A DNA stretch of 64,000 nucleotides. Origin: Weissella hellenica. GTDB lineage: Bacteria > Bacillota > Bacilli > Lactobacillales > Lactobacillaceae. The position numbers and the translations under genes were made by a program. Positions 8,448 to 17,213 of this stretch are shown piece after piece. The stretch covers positions 46,549 through 110,548 of the forward strand of contig NZ_BJEG01000004.1 in the NCBI RefSeq assembly GCF_005405545.1, read 5' to 3'. Below the pieces are notes generated by a model. The model ran no database searches. It was not told the origin of the DNA and worked only from the letters and a program-made list of their open reading frames with translations. Within the stretch, counting starts at the first letter, position 1. Each line of letters begins with the position of its first letter.

Positions 8448-9833
8448 ATGGCAACAAATCAAATGTGGGGTGGTCGCTTTGAAAAGGGCAATCGATCAGA
8501 TGTTGTGGCATTTAATGCATCGATTGCGTTCGACCAACGATTAGCAAAACATGATTTGATCGGTTCGATAGCTCACGCGAAGATGTTGACCCACACTAAG
8601 ATACTTTCAAAATTAGAAGGAACGCAAATTGTTGCAGGACTCGAAAAATTACAACAAAAATTGATGGCAGGTGAATTAGGTTTTTCGGATACGTTTGAAG
8701 ATATTCATATGAATATTGAACATCTCTTGCAGCAAGAAATTGGGGATGTAGCTGGTAAATTGCATACAGCTAGAAGTCGAAATGACCAAACGGCTACCGA
8801 CATGCATCTTTTTATGAAGGATGAAATCGTGACGATCATGTCATTATTAGACGAGCTACTGGAAGTTGTGGTCACAAAAGCTGACATGAACATCAAGACG
8901 TTGATGGCAGGGTATACTCATTTACAACACGCACAGCCCATTTCATATGCCCATTATTTGATGGCTTATTATGAAATGTTTTCACGTGATCGTGAAAGAT
9001 TTCAAACAGCCTATAATAGTGCAAATCAATCCCCATTAGGGGCTGCTGCCTTAGCGGGAACAACATTTCCGATTGACCGTGAGTACAGTGCACAAATGTT
9101 ACATTTTGCAAAAAATTATCAAAATTCAATTGATGCAGTATCCGATCGTGATTATCTATTGGATTTTTTACATGCTTCAGCGACTTTAATGATGCATTTA
9201 AGTCGTTTCTGTGAAGAAATTATTCAATGGAATTCTTATGAATTTGGTTATATTGAAATCAGTGATGAATTTGCTACGGGTAGTTCGATCATGCCACAAA
9301 AGAAGAATCCAGATGTTGCCGAATTGATTCGAGGAAAAACTGGTCGCGTTTATGGTTCGTTATTTTCGTTACTAACCACACTAAAAGGGTTGCCGCTGGC
9401 TTACGATAAAGATTTGCAAGAAGATAAAGAGGGTGTTTTTGACACAATTGATACCTTGAAAGCGTGTGTTTCACTGTTTACTGACATGTTAGCGACACTT
9501 CAAGTTAAAGCAGATAAACTACAGGACTCATTGACAGATGATTTTTCAAATGCAACTGAGCTCGCAGATTACTTGGCTGATAAGGGATTACCATTTCGAC
9601 AAGCGCATCAGGTCGTGGGTAAATTAGTTCATTACGGTATTGCGAATTGTGCCCCGCTGCAAGAAATGTCATTGACACAGTTGCAAGAATTTGAACCACT
9701 GATAACGGCCGATGTCTATGCTATCCTTGACCCAGAAAACGCAGTAGCGCGTCGGATTTCTTTAGGGTCCACTGGGTTTGATCAGGTAAAGTATCAAATT
9801 AATAAGGCCAAAGAAACGTTGATTGAAAAATAA
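8448..9833 (+). CDS. argH: Argininosuccinate lyase
   Basis: ArgH splits argininosuccinate into arginine and fumarate. It is a 461-residue member of the fumarase/aspartase fold with [10 protein letters not shown] at the start, the [13 protein letters not shown] block (about 106-118), [15 protein letters not shown] (about 157-171), and the superfamily signature [20 protein letters not shown] (about 282-301) that carries the catalytic serine loop. It closes the argG-argH operon and is followed by a strong hairpin terminator. Confidence 0.97.
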   Translation: MATNQMWGGRFEKGNRSDVVAFNASIAFDQRLAKHDLIGSIAHAKMLTHTKILSKLEGTQIVAGLEKLQQKLMAGELGFSDTFEDIHMNIEHLLQQEIGDVAGKLHTARSRNDQTATDMHLFMKDEIVTIMSLLDELLEVVVTKADMNIKTLMAGYTHLQHAQPISYAHYLMAYYEMFSRDRERFQTAYNSANQSPLGAAALAGTTFPIDREYSAQMLHFAKNYQNSIDAVSDRDYLLDFLHASATLMMHLSRFCEEIIQWNSYEFGYIEISDEFATGSSIMPQKKNPDVAELIRGKTGRVYGSLFSLLTTLKGLPLAYDKDLQEDKEGVFDTIDTLKACVSLFTDMLATLQVKADKLQDSLTDDFSNATELADYLADKGLPFRQAHQVVGKLVHYGIANCAPLQEMSLTQLQEFEPLITADVYAILDPENAVARRISLGSTGFDQVKYQINKAKETLIEK

Positions 9834-9842
9834 CACTAGTAA

Positions 9843-9898
9843 AAAACACATGCGTTAGATAATGTTGTCCAGCGAGACAAATCTAACGCATGTGTTTT
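9843..9898 (+). terminator. Terminator of argGH
   Basis: The 18-base arms at 9843-9860 and 9881-9898 (AAAACACATGCGTTAGAT and its exact complement) pair perfectly, with a second small stem TTGTC/GACAA in the loop. A T-rich tail follows. Confidence 0.85.
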
Positions 9899-10035
9899 TA
9901 TTTTTTAATCCATTTATCGTTGTAGTAATATTTGATAGTAAATTTTAATTTTGAGCTTAGTATAATGGTTGTTTTTATAATACGTTGCTTTTAATTTTAG
10001 GTTACTAAAAACATTTCGTTTATAAAAACCATTGG

Positions 10036-10041
10036 TATAAT
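10036..10041 (+). promoter_or_regulatory. Extended -10 promoter of the CorA gene
   Basis: TATAAT is preceded by TGG, giving an extended -10. I see no good -35 at the usual distance. Confidence 0.5.
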
Positions 10042-10074
10042 AAGGTACAAGGTTGTTACGAAAGGGAAATGCTT

Positions 10075-10989
10075 ATGTATCAAGAAAAAGTTGTTTTAAA
10101 TGGTCAGCACTGGATTAGTGTGATTGATCCGAAAGATGAAGATATACAGCAATTAAAAGCAAAATTTCACCTAACAAGTAAATTTCAGTCTTATGTGCAG
10201 GATGCAAGAGAGCGTTCACGATTTGAATATAATGATCAGACTAAAACAGCAATGCTAATTTGGCAAGTGATTGTTAAACATGAATCAATGACCGAGTATC
10301 AAGTGATACCCGTTAGCTTTATTGTGACAGAAGATACTTTGATTTCAATTCATCCTAAAAATGCTAGTTTGGTTACTCAGGCATTACAAGCATTGTTTGA
10401 GCAGCAGGGGACGCCATTAACAAGTATGCTGAGGATTTTATTGCAACTGTTATGGCGATTAAATGATCACTATATGGATCAAATTGATGAGATTAATATA
10501 CTACGTGAGGCGTTGACAAAGTTTCATAATAATCCAAGTAACCGACAAATTAAGAGATTGTCTTCATTGAGTAATCAGCTTGTTCATTTAACGACCGCAA
10601 TCGACAATAATGTAATGGCGATTCAACAGATAAAAATAAATGGCAATGATGCGACAGATGAGCTTGTTCTAACTGATAAAGAACGAAATTTGATTGCAGA
10701 TGTCGAGGTTGAAACGAAACAAAGTCAGCAAATGACGCAGGATACAGCTGAGTTAGTGGACCGCTTATCAAACACATATAATAATTTATTGAATAATACT
10801 TTAAACGATACAATGCGCTTCTTAACAATTTGGTCATTAATTTTAGCAGTACCACCAATTATTTCGGGCTTCTACGGAATGAATATGCATCTGCCATTGG
10901 CAAAAGGAAACTTCGCTTGGCTGGGGACAATAATGATGACAGCTATTTTAATTATTAGTATTGTGTATTTAGTTAAGAAAAGAAAATGA
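10075..10989 (+). CDS. corA: CorA family divalent metal ion transporter
   Basis: CorA proteins form pentameric channels for Mg2+ (some carry Co2+, Ni2+ or Zn2+). The long N-terminal soluble part (about 1-240) is alpha-helical with the stalk helix, and two C-terminal membrane segments follow. The signature loop is intact: FYGMNMHLP directly after the first segment (LTIWSLILAVPPIISG), that is the GMN motif. The second segment is IMMTAILIISIVYLV and the protein ends in KKRK, as usual. Length is 304 residues from the ATG at 10075, which is eight bases from AAGGG; the ATG at 10069 would be only two bases from it. Confidence 0.9.
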   Translation: MYQEKVVLNGQHWISVIDPKDEDIQQLKAKFHLTSKFQSYVQDARERSRFEYNDQTKTAMLIWQVIVKHESMTEYQVIPVSFIVTEDTLISIHPKNASLVTQALQALFEQQGTPLTSMLRILLQLLWRLNDHYMDQIDEINILREALTKFHNNPSNRQIKRLSSLSNQLVHLTTAIDNNVMAIQQIKINGNDATDELVLTDKERNLIADVEVETKQSQQMTQDTAELVDRLSNTYNNLLNNTLNDTMRFLTIWSLILAVPPIISGFYGMNMHLPLAKGNFAWLGTIMMTAILIISIVYLVKKRK

Positions 10990-10995
10990 ACGTAA

Positions 10996-11047
10996 AAATG
11001 CCCATAATTGTTGGCTTATACACCTAACAATTATGGGACATTTTTTT
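10996..11047. terminator. Bidirectional terminator between corA and katA
   Basis: CCCATAATTGTT (11001-11012) and AACAATTATGGG pair perfectly; a T run lies on the plus side and an A run (10995-10998) on the other. It serves both convergent genes. Confidence 0.8.
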
Positions 11048-11057
11048 TAAGGATTAA

Positions 11058-12503
11058 TTAGATTTCAATATCATCGATATTAACGCCAATTGCATCAGCA
11101 ACCCGCTTACCGTAATCCATATCAGCACGAGCCATTTGTTGCACCATTAGTTGCTTGTTTTCAAGACTGTCAATGGTACCAAGATTGCTCTTAAATGTTT
11201 CTACTAAACGTTGCTTTTCGTCTTCAGGCATTAAGCTGTACAAACGACCAGCAGCAGAATAGTAATCCGTATCGTATGGTTCGTATGCACCAGTCATCCC
11301 TTGGAACATGTCGCTAGTAATTGACGCATGTGGATCTTCAACGGGACCATTTTGGCTATTAGGCTCATAATTAACACTGCCATCTTGACCTTGTGCCATA
11401 AAGCCATCGCGAGCATAGTTATGAACTTCATTGCGTGGACGGTTAGCCTTCAATTGTTCATAGTTAGCGCCCAAACGATAACGTTGTGCGTCCTTGTATG
11501 AGAACAAACGACCTTGTAGCAACTTATCCATTGAAAGTTCGATACCTGGTACTAAGTTAGCGGGTGAGAAAGCAATTTCTTCAACGTCTTCAAAATAGTT
11601 GTCAGGATTTGCATTCAAAGTCATGACACCAACCTCATGGAGTGGATAGTCTTTATGGGATACCGTCTTTGTTACATCAAAAATATCATACTTATAATCA
11701 AGACCTTCTTGATAAGGAATAATTTGCACTGAAAGGGTCCATGAAGGATAATCACCCTCTTCAATGGCGTTAAACATTTCATTCTGTAGGTAATCAGTGT
11801 CTTCACTAGCTAATTTAGCAGCTAGTTCATTAGACATGTTTGACACACCTTGGTCACTGATAAAGTGGTACTTGACCCAGAATTGTTCACCAGCAGCGTT
11901 GACCCACTTGTAAGTGTGGCTACCGTAACCATTCATCGTACGCAAACTAGTTGGATTACCACGATCTCCCATTAGGTAAGTGACTTGGTGAATTGATTCG
12001 GGTGAATGTGCCCAAAAGTCAAATTGCATATTCACATCACGCCGATGCGTACGAGGGTCACGCTTTTGCGAGTGGATAAAGTCTGGGAACTTCAAAGGAT
12101 CATTGATAAAGAAAACAGGGGTGTTATTACCAACAATGTCGTAATTACCATCTTCTGTATAGAATTTAACTGAAAATCCGTGAACGTCACGGATTGTATC
12201 AGGGTAACCAGATTCACCAGCAACTGATGAGAAACGGACGGCGAGTGGTGTTTCTTTGTTCTCCCCATTGAACAAATTTGCCTTGGTAAATTGACTCATG
12301 TCGTGGGTCAATTTAAAGACACCCTTGGCACCAGCTCCCTTAGCATGAACTACTCGTTCGGGTATCCGTTCACGATCAAAGTGGGCTAGTTTTTCTAGTA
12401 ATTGGTAGTCTTGCATCAAGACAGGGCCACGTGCACCAGCCGTTAAGCTATGTTGGTTATTAGCCCAAGGTTGTCCTGTTTGTGTTGTTAACTTATCGTT
12501 CAT
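11058..12503 (-). CDS. katA: Heme catalase
   Basis: This is a small-subunit monofunctional catalase of 481 residues that breaks hydrogen peroxide into water and oxygen. It shows the distal histidine region RIPERVVHAKGAGAKG (about 41-56), RFSSVAGESGYPDTIRDVHG, the distal asparagine in FFINDPLKFPDFIHSQKRDP (about 120-139) and the proximal heme tyrosine motif RLFSYKDAQRYRLG (about 330-343). Lactic acid bacteria usually cannot make heme, so activity would depend on heme from outside; no heme synthesis gene is in the window. The start follows GGGGGAATAAA. It has its own promoter. Confidence 0.97.
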   Translation of the reverse strand: MNDKLTTQTGQPWANNQHSLTAGARGPVLMQDYQLLEKLAHFDRERIPERVVHAKGAGAKGVFKLTHDMSQFTKANLFNGENKETPLAVRFSSVAGESGYPDTIRDVHGFSVKFYTEDGNYDIVGNNTPVFFINDPLKFPDFIHSQKRDPRTHRRDVNMQFDFWAHSPESIHQVTYLMGDRGNPTSLRTMNGYGSHTYKWVNAAGEQFWVKYHFISDQGVSNMSNELAAKLASEDTDYLQNEMFNAIEEGDYPSWTLSVQIIPYQEGLDYKYDIFDVTKTVSHKDYPLHEVGVMTLNANPDNYFEDVEEIAFSPANLVPGIELSMDKLLQGRLFSYKDAQRYRLGANYEQLKANRPRNEVHNYARDGFMAQGQDGSVNYEPNSQNGPVEDPHASITSDMFQGMTGAYEPYDTDYYSAAGRLYSLMPEDEKQRLVETFKSNLGTIDSLENKQLMVQQMARADMDYGKRVADAIGVNIDDIEI

Positions 12504-12541
12504 TTTATTCCCCCATTTATCTCTTGTGTTTACCAGATAGC

Positions 12542-12597
12542 ATATAGATTTTGATAATCTATATAAGTCATTATACTGTTAATTGTTCATTATGCAA
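12542..12597 (-). promoter_or_regulatory. katA promoter with a 5' end hairpin
   Basis: On the minus strand TTGCAT (12597-12592) and TATAAT (12575-12570) are 16 bases apart. A perfect inverted repeat, ATATAGATT-N5-AATCTATAT (12542-12564), lies at or just after the expected start of transcription and could be an operator or a stabilising 5' hairpin. It does not fit a Per box well. Confidence 0.5.
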
Positions 12598-12734
12598 ATT
12601 AATTCACTTTTATAATGCATATACTTTATATATAAAAATATGCTATAAAACTAGTTTGGATCATTGGTTGGATTACTTTTAATGTTTTAGGTGAAAAGAA
12701 AGGATTAGGGTTGTTGCAGCAGTTAAATGAATAT

Positions 12735-12817
12735 AAAAAAATTGGGTCCAAAGAAGGTATCCCAATTTTTTAGTTAAAAATGTATTAATTTTGAGCCCAC
12801 AATTTTAATAGCATAAA
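12735..12817 (+). repeat. Dispersed hairpin-tail repeat, copy A, and adh terminator
   Basis: The hairpin AAAAAATTGGG...CCCAATTTTTT is followed by TAGTTAAAAATGTATTAATT and an AT-rich tail ending GCATAAA. The same order is found at 29016-29099 and, inverted, at 22419-22502 and 38655-38739. Here it lies behind the adh gene and can end its transcript. The rest of the 345-base gap 12504-12848 holds the katA promoter and nothing else I recognise. Confidence 0.65.
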
Positions 12818-12848
12818 GCATTACAAAAGTATGAAATTATTGGATAAG

Positions 12849-13865
12849 TTAATGGGTGAAGTCAATTACCATACGGCCAATAATTTGATTATTTTTCATT
12901 TCATCAATGATATCGTTAATTTCAGATAATGAGCGTGTTTTAACAATTGGCTTGACATGATGTTCAGCACCAAATTGAAAAGCTTCGGCTAGGTCTTGAC
13001 GAGTACCTACTAATGAACCAGCAACTTTAATACCATCCAAAACAGTTTTAGAGATATTTAATCCCATGTCTCCCTTAGGCAGAGCGATCGCAACTAAGGT
13101 ACCATCAGGACGTAAGGCATTAACAGCTGTTGTAAATGATTCAGAATTAACGGCAGTAATCAGTGCACTATGAACACCACCAACTTGGTCTTGTAGAATT
13201 TTTGAGGCATCTTCCTTGTTTGAATTAATGGTTAAATCGGCACCTAATACTTTGGCAGTCATCAATTTTTTGTCATCAATGTCCACTGCTGCAACGTGGG
13301 CGCCAAACACATGATGTGCATATTGAACGGCTAAATTACCTAGGCCACCAGCACCAACGATTTCTACCCATTGACCAGGCTGCACATGACCAGTTTTTAA
13401 TCCTTTGTAGACTGTTACGCCAGCACAAGTTAGTGAGGTTGCTTCAATTGGATCGAGACCTTCAGGCACTTTAATAGCATAATCAGCTGGTACAATACAT
13501 TCTTCAGCCATGGCACCATTTACATTAAAGCCTGAGTTTTCAACATTACGGCATAAAGTTTCACGGCCAGTTGTACAATATTCGCAGTGACCACAACCAC
13601 GATAGAACCAGGCGACTGAAACGCGGTCACCAATTGCAAGATTATCGGCACCGTCATCTAATTTGATGACTTTACCAACGCCTTCATGACCAATAATGCG
13701 ACCAGGTACGTTACCAAAATCACCGGCCGCAACATGTAAATCTGTGTGACATAAGCCACAATATTCCATTTTAATAAGTGCTTCACCATATTTTAATTCA
13801 CGTAATGTAACATCTTTTATGTCGACATATCCATCGCAAGTATCTCTGACAACTGCTGCTTTCAT
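12849..13865 (-). CDS. adhP: Zinc-dependent alcohol dehydrogenase
   Basis: This is a medium-chain zinc alcohol dehydrogenase of 338 residues (AdhP/AdhA class), which reduces acetaldehyde to ethanol with NADH or the reverse. It has the catalytic zinc site [14 protein letters not shown] (Cys about 37, with GHEGVGKV about 60-67), the structural zinc site [15 protein letters not shown] (about 92-106) with all four cysteines, and the NAD loop [17 protein letters not shown] (about 160-176). The start at 13865 (MKAAVV) is nine bases from AGGGGG; a longer frame to 13904 lacks a ribosome site. Such an enzyme fits heterolactic fermentation. It is divergent from the LacI-type gene. Confidence 0.9.
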   Translation of the reverse strand: MKAAVVRDTCDGYVDIKDVTLRELKYGEALIKMEYCGLCHTDLHVAAGDFGNVPGRIIGHEGVGKVIKLDDGADNLAIGDRVSVAWFYRGCGHCEYCTTGRETLCRNVENSGFNVNGAMAEECIVPADYAIKVPEGLDPIEATSLTCAGVTVYKGLKTGHVQPGQWVEIVGAGGLGNLAVQYAHHVFGAHVAAVDIDDKKLMTAKVLGADLTINSNKEDASKILQDQVGGVHSALITAVNSESFTTAVNALRPDGTLVAIALPKGDMGLNISKTVLDGIKVAGSLVGTRQDLAEAFQFGAEHHVKPIVKTRSLSEINDIIDEMKNNQIIGRMVIDFTH

Positions 13866-14036
13866 AATGTTTATCCCCCTGATAATGTTAGTTGTTAAAA
13901 ACAATTAAAGTATAACAAAAACTCAATTATAGATAAAGTGAAAACATTCACAATATTTAAAGAGATATGAAATGAGTATCTATTTAAGTCAAAAATGGTA
14001 CTATTATCTTAATTAATAAGGCAGTAGGGGATAAAA

Positions 14037-15053
14037 ATGGCAAGTATTCAAGATATTGCAACATTAGCTGGTGTTTCAAAAGCAACGGTTTCCAGAATAT
14101 TAAATCAAGATCCAAGTTTTTCAGTTTCAGATGTTACGCGCAATCGCGTTTGGCAAATAGCAAATCAATTACATTACAAATTAGCGAATGTTGCTAACCG
14201 CAATCATCAAGATAAATTACATTTAGCAATTGTGACGGCTTTAACAGCACAAGAAGAATTAACGGATCCTTATTTTCAAGAAATATTAGCTGGTATCAAT
14301 GAACAAGCGACACTATGGGGCATGAAAATCGCAGATAGTATTAGACTGCCAGCAAACAACGATGTTGACTGGCAAAATTTGGCAGTTTACGGCGCAGTTA
14401 TTATTGTGGGTATGCTGTCAAATGATGTGTTAGCAACAATTTATCAATATAATAAAAATGTTGTGATTATCGATGATAACCGCATTTTTGATAATTATGA
14501 TGTCATTCAAAATGATTTTGGACGCCAAACAAAACGATTATTAGATTTGCTTTTTGCTAAAGGACATCGGCAAATCACTTTTATAGGTGGTGAAAAAAAG
14601 CTAGTTGGCGAGCAAAAAATTAAAAAAAGTGAATTGTTAGACGTACGCCATCAAGCCTATTTAGATTGGATGACGTTGCATCAACTAGAGGCGTACAAAG
14701 ATACTCATATTACGAATTGGACATCTGAAGATGCGATGCAGGTGACCAAAAAAATCTTGCAACGAGCAAAACGCCCCACTGCAATTTTTGCAAGTAATGA
14801 TTTACAAGCGATTGGCATTTATCGTGTCATCCAAGAAATGGCTTATAAAATACCAGATGATATTGCAGTTGTTAGTTTTGATGGGATTGAGATGTCTGAA
14901 TATTTGTATCCTTCCTTAACAACGGTACGACCAGCCACGAAAGAAATGGGGAAAGAAGCCATTAACTTAGCTCGTGAAAAATTAGTTGGTGATCGTGAAT
15001 CTGCAATTCAATTAACTATTAATTCAAAATTAATAATACGAGATAGTATATAA
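14037..15053 (+). CDS. LacI/GalR family regulator of the alpha-galactoside locus
   Basis: A 338-residue DNA-binding repressor. The N-terminal helix-turn-helix is typical: MASIQDIATLAGVSKATVSR, followed by the hinge near YKLANVANR, and a periplasmic-binding-like effector domain with IVTALTAQEELTDPYFQEI, KGHRQITFIGG, PTAIFASNDLQAIGIYR and IAVVSFDGIEMSEYLYPSLTTV. It precedes the permease and alpha-galactosidase genes and is probably their regulator (galactose or an alpha-galactoside as effector). A terminator separates it from them, and a large inverted repeat at 15174-15212 is a candidate operator. The family commonly regulates locally, but the target is inferred. Confidence 0.85.
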   Translation: MASIQDIATLAGVSKATVSRILNQDPSFSVSDVTRNRVWQIANQLHYKLANVANRNHQDKLHLAIVTALTAQEELTDPYFQEILAGINEQATLWGMKIADSIRLPANNDVDWQNLAVYGAVIIVGMLSNDVLATIYQYNKNVVIIDDNRIFDNYDVIQNDFGRQTKRLLDLLFAKGHRQITFIGGEKKLVGEQKIKKSELLDVRHQAYLDWMTLHQLEAYKDTHITNWTSEDAMQVTKKILQRAKRPTAIFASNDLQAIGIYRVIQEMAYKIPDDIAVVSFDGIEMSEYLYPSLTTVRPATKEMGKEAINLAREKLVGDRESAIQLTINSKLIIRDSI

Positions 15054-15079
15054 ATAAAAAAGAATTTGTTTATCATTTT

Positions 15080-15119
15080 AAAAGCCTAAGATAGGATAAT
15101 ACCTGTCTTAGGCTTTTAT
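15080..15119 (+). terminator. Terminator of the LacI-type gene
   Basis: AAAAGCCTAAGA (15080-15091) pairs with TCTTAGGCTTTT (15106-15117), followed by ATTT. Confidence 0.75.
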
Positions 15120-15142
15120 TTGAAATAAGTTGATTTTTAAAA

Positions 15143-15156
15143 AGAAAGCGGTTACA
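15143..15156 (+). promoter_or_regulatory. cre-like site of the galactoside genes
   Basis: AGAAAGCGGTTACA matches TGWNANCGNTNWCA except for the first base. It shares the core AAGCGGTTACAA with the MFS gene site. Confidence 0.55.
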
Positions 15157-15173
15157 ATTTAATTATTGGATTG

Positions 15174-15229
15174 GTAAACAAGTAAACAAAGGGACGCTAT
15201 TTACTTGTTTACAGACACTGTTTTAATAA
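15174..15229 (+). promoter_or_regulatory. Candidate LacI-type operator and promoter of the galactoside genes
   Basis: GTAAACAAGTAAA (15174-15186) and TTTACTTGTTTAC (15200-15212) are exact inverted copies, 13 bases apart. The right arm contains TTTACT (15200-15205), which can act as -35 with TAATAA (15224-15229) at 18 bases. The left arm also contains a tandem GTAAACAA pair. Repressor binding would cover the promoter. Confidence 0.55.
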
Positions 15230-15246
15230 ATCTTAGGGGAAGTATT

Positions 15247-17213
15247 ATGGAAAAAATGAACGATCAGGCTAGACAAAGTCCGATGCAAAAAGCAATTTCG
15301 CGGGTTTCGTATGCATTCGGTGCGTTTGGTAATGATGTTTTTTATGGCGCATTATCAACGTACTTTATCATGTTTGTGACAACCCACTTGTTTAACACAG
15401 GTGATAAGGCACAAAATGATCGCATGATTATGTATATCACGGCGATTATTACGATTTTACGTGTTGTGGAATTAATTATTGATCCATTTATTGGTAATTG
15501 GATTGATCGCACGAAAACGCGTTTTGGTCAATTTAAACCATGGGTTGTGATTGGTGGAACGATTACATCAATTATGTTGTTGTTACTATTCACTGATTTG
15601 GGGGGATTGAATCAAAGCCATCCTTATTTATATTTAGTAGTCTTTGCAATTTTATATATCATCATGGATATTTTTATGCCTTTAAAGACGTTGCATTTTG
15701 GTCAATGATTCCGGCATTGTCGTTTAATTCAAAAGAACGTGAACGGACATCATCATTTGCGCGTATTGGTTCAACTTTAGGTGGTGGCCTTGTTGGTGTT
15801 GTGGTAATGCCATTAGTATTGTTCCTTTCAGTTAACCAAGTAAATGGTACAGGTGATTCACGTGGTTGGTTTGCCTTTGGTTTAATCGTTGCTTTGGTTG
15901 GTATTGCAACTTCATGGGTTGTTGGTTTGGGAACCAAGGAAGTGCAGTCTGACTTACGTAAAAACGTTAAAGATACCGTTGGTTTCAAACAAATTTTTTC
16001 AACATTAGCTAAGAACGACCAATTGATGTGGATTGCTTTAACGTATGGTATTTATGCAATTGGTATTAACATTGAAAATTCGCTAGTTTTGTACTATTTT
16101 ACATTTATCATGGGTAAGTCGACCCTGTTTTCAATTTTCCAAGGTGTCAATATTGTCATTAGTTTAATTTCTGTTTCAATCTTTCCCAAGTTAGTTGATC
16201 GCTTTAACCGACGCCGGGTCTTTGCAACATGTATTGGGATTATGTTGGCAGGACTATTGTTATTCTCATTAGCTGGTAAGTCATTTGCCATGGTTATTGT
16301 TGCCGCTGAAATGTTCCAAGTGCCACAGGCAGTTATCTTTTTGGTTGTTTTGATGATTATTTCAGACTCAGTTGAATATGGTCAGTTAAAATTAGGTCAT
16401 CGTGATGAATCATTAACATTGTCAATTCGACCATTATTGGACAAATTAGGTGGTGCGCTTTCAAATGGTGTTGTTGGACAAGTAGCTGTTATTGCAGGAA
16501 TGACAACGGGAGCAACAGCAGCGTCAATCACAGCTAGTGGTGCCTTTAGATTTAAATCGATGATGTTTGGTGTGCCAGCTGTATTGTTAGTTATTTCTTT
16601 CATTATCTTTTGGCGTAAGTCAACGTTAACTGAAGAACGACACGCAGAAATCGTTGATGAATTAGCTAAGACTTGGGGTAAAAATATTACTGTTGAACAG
16701 GAAGAGACACCAAATGCACAAAATATTGTTTTAACCACGCCTGTTGATGGTCAAATTAAACAATTAGCGTCAGTATCAGATCAGACGTTTGCGAGTGGTC
16801 AAGTGGGTAAAGGATTTGCAGTTGTACCAACTGATGGTAAAGTATACGCGCCATTTGATGCAACAGTTAAGCAGGTTTTCCCAACTCGTCATGCAGTGGG
16901 ATTGGTTTCAGCAGATGGCGTTGCCCTACTAATTCACATTGGTTTTGGGACAGTTCATATGAATGGTACTGGTTTTGTCAGTTTGGTGACAGAAGGTCAA
17001 ACTGTTAAAAAAGGTGATCAATTAATTGAATTCTGGGATCCGGCCATTAAAAAAGCGGGTTATGACGATACAGTAGCTGTTGTGGTAACAAATTGGCAAA
17101 ACTTTAAAGACTTTAATGTCGTAACACCGATAGATAAACAAGTGACAGCAGTGAGCGAAGCAGTTTTTACTTTAAGCAAAGCGGCCAACGATAATAAAGG
17201 AGTAAGCAAATAA
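15247..17213 (+). pseudogene. LacS/RafP-type galactoside:cation symporter, frameshifted
   Basis: This is a GPH-family sugar:cation symporter with a C-terminal PTS IIA domain, as in LacS. It is read in two frames. The first 143 codons, from ATG 15247 (ribosome site AGGGGAAG), run into an early stop at 15708. The second frame resumes the family sequence with [20 protein letters not shown]. Adding one T to the run at 15671-15675 restores [19 protein letters not shown] and an open frame of 655 residues. The restored protein would have about 12 membrane segments and then a IIA domain with TDGKVYAPFDATVKQVFP and the phospho-histidine motif LLIHIGFGTVHMNG. Because alpha-galactosidase follows directly, melibiose, raffinose or a similar sugar is the likely substrate. 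As written the gene is broken; a sequencing error in the T run is possible. The downstream frame alone could be made from ATG 15705 as a protein lacking the first helices. Confidence 0.85.

Noticed and set aside
12735..12817. Insertion sequence remnant
   Set aside because: The repeat copies carry no transposase fragment and no clear terminal repeats or target duplications; they are kept as a dispersed non-coding repeat.
15671..15720. Programmed -1 frameshift in the galactoside permease
   Set aside because: A slip on T-TTT would restore the frame, but there is no classical heptamer, no stimulatory hairpin that I can see, and related permeases are single-frame genes.
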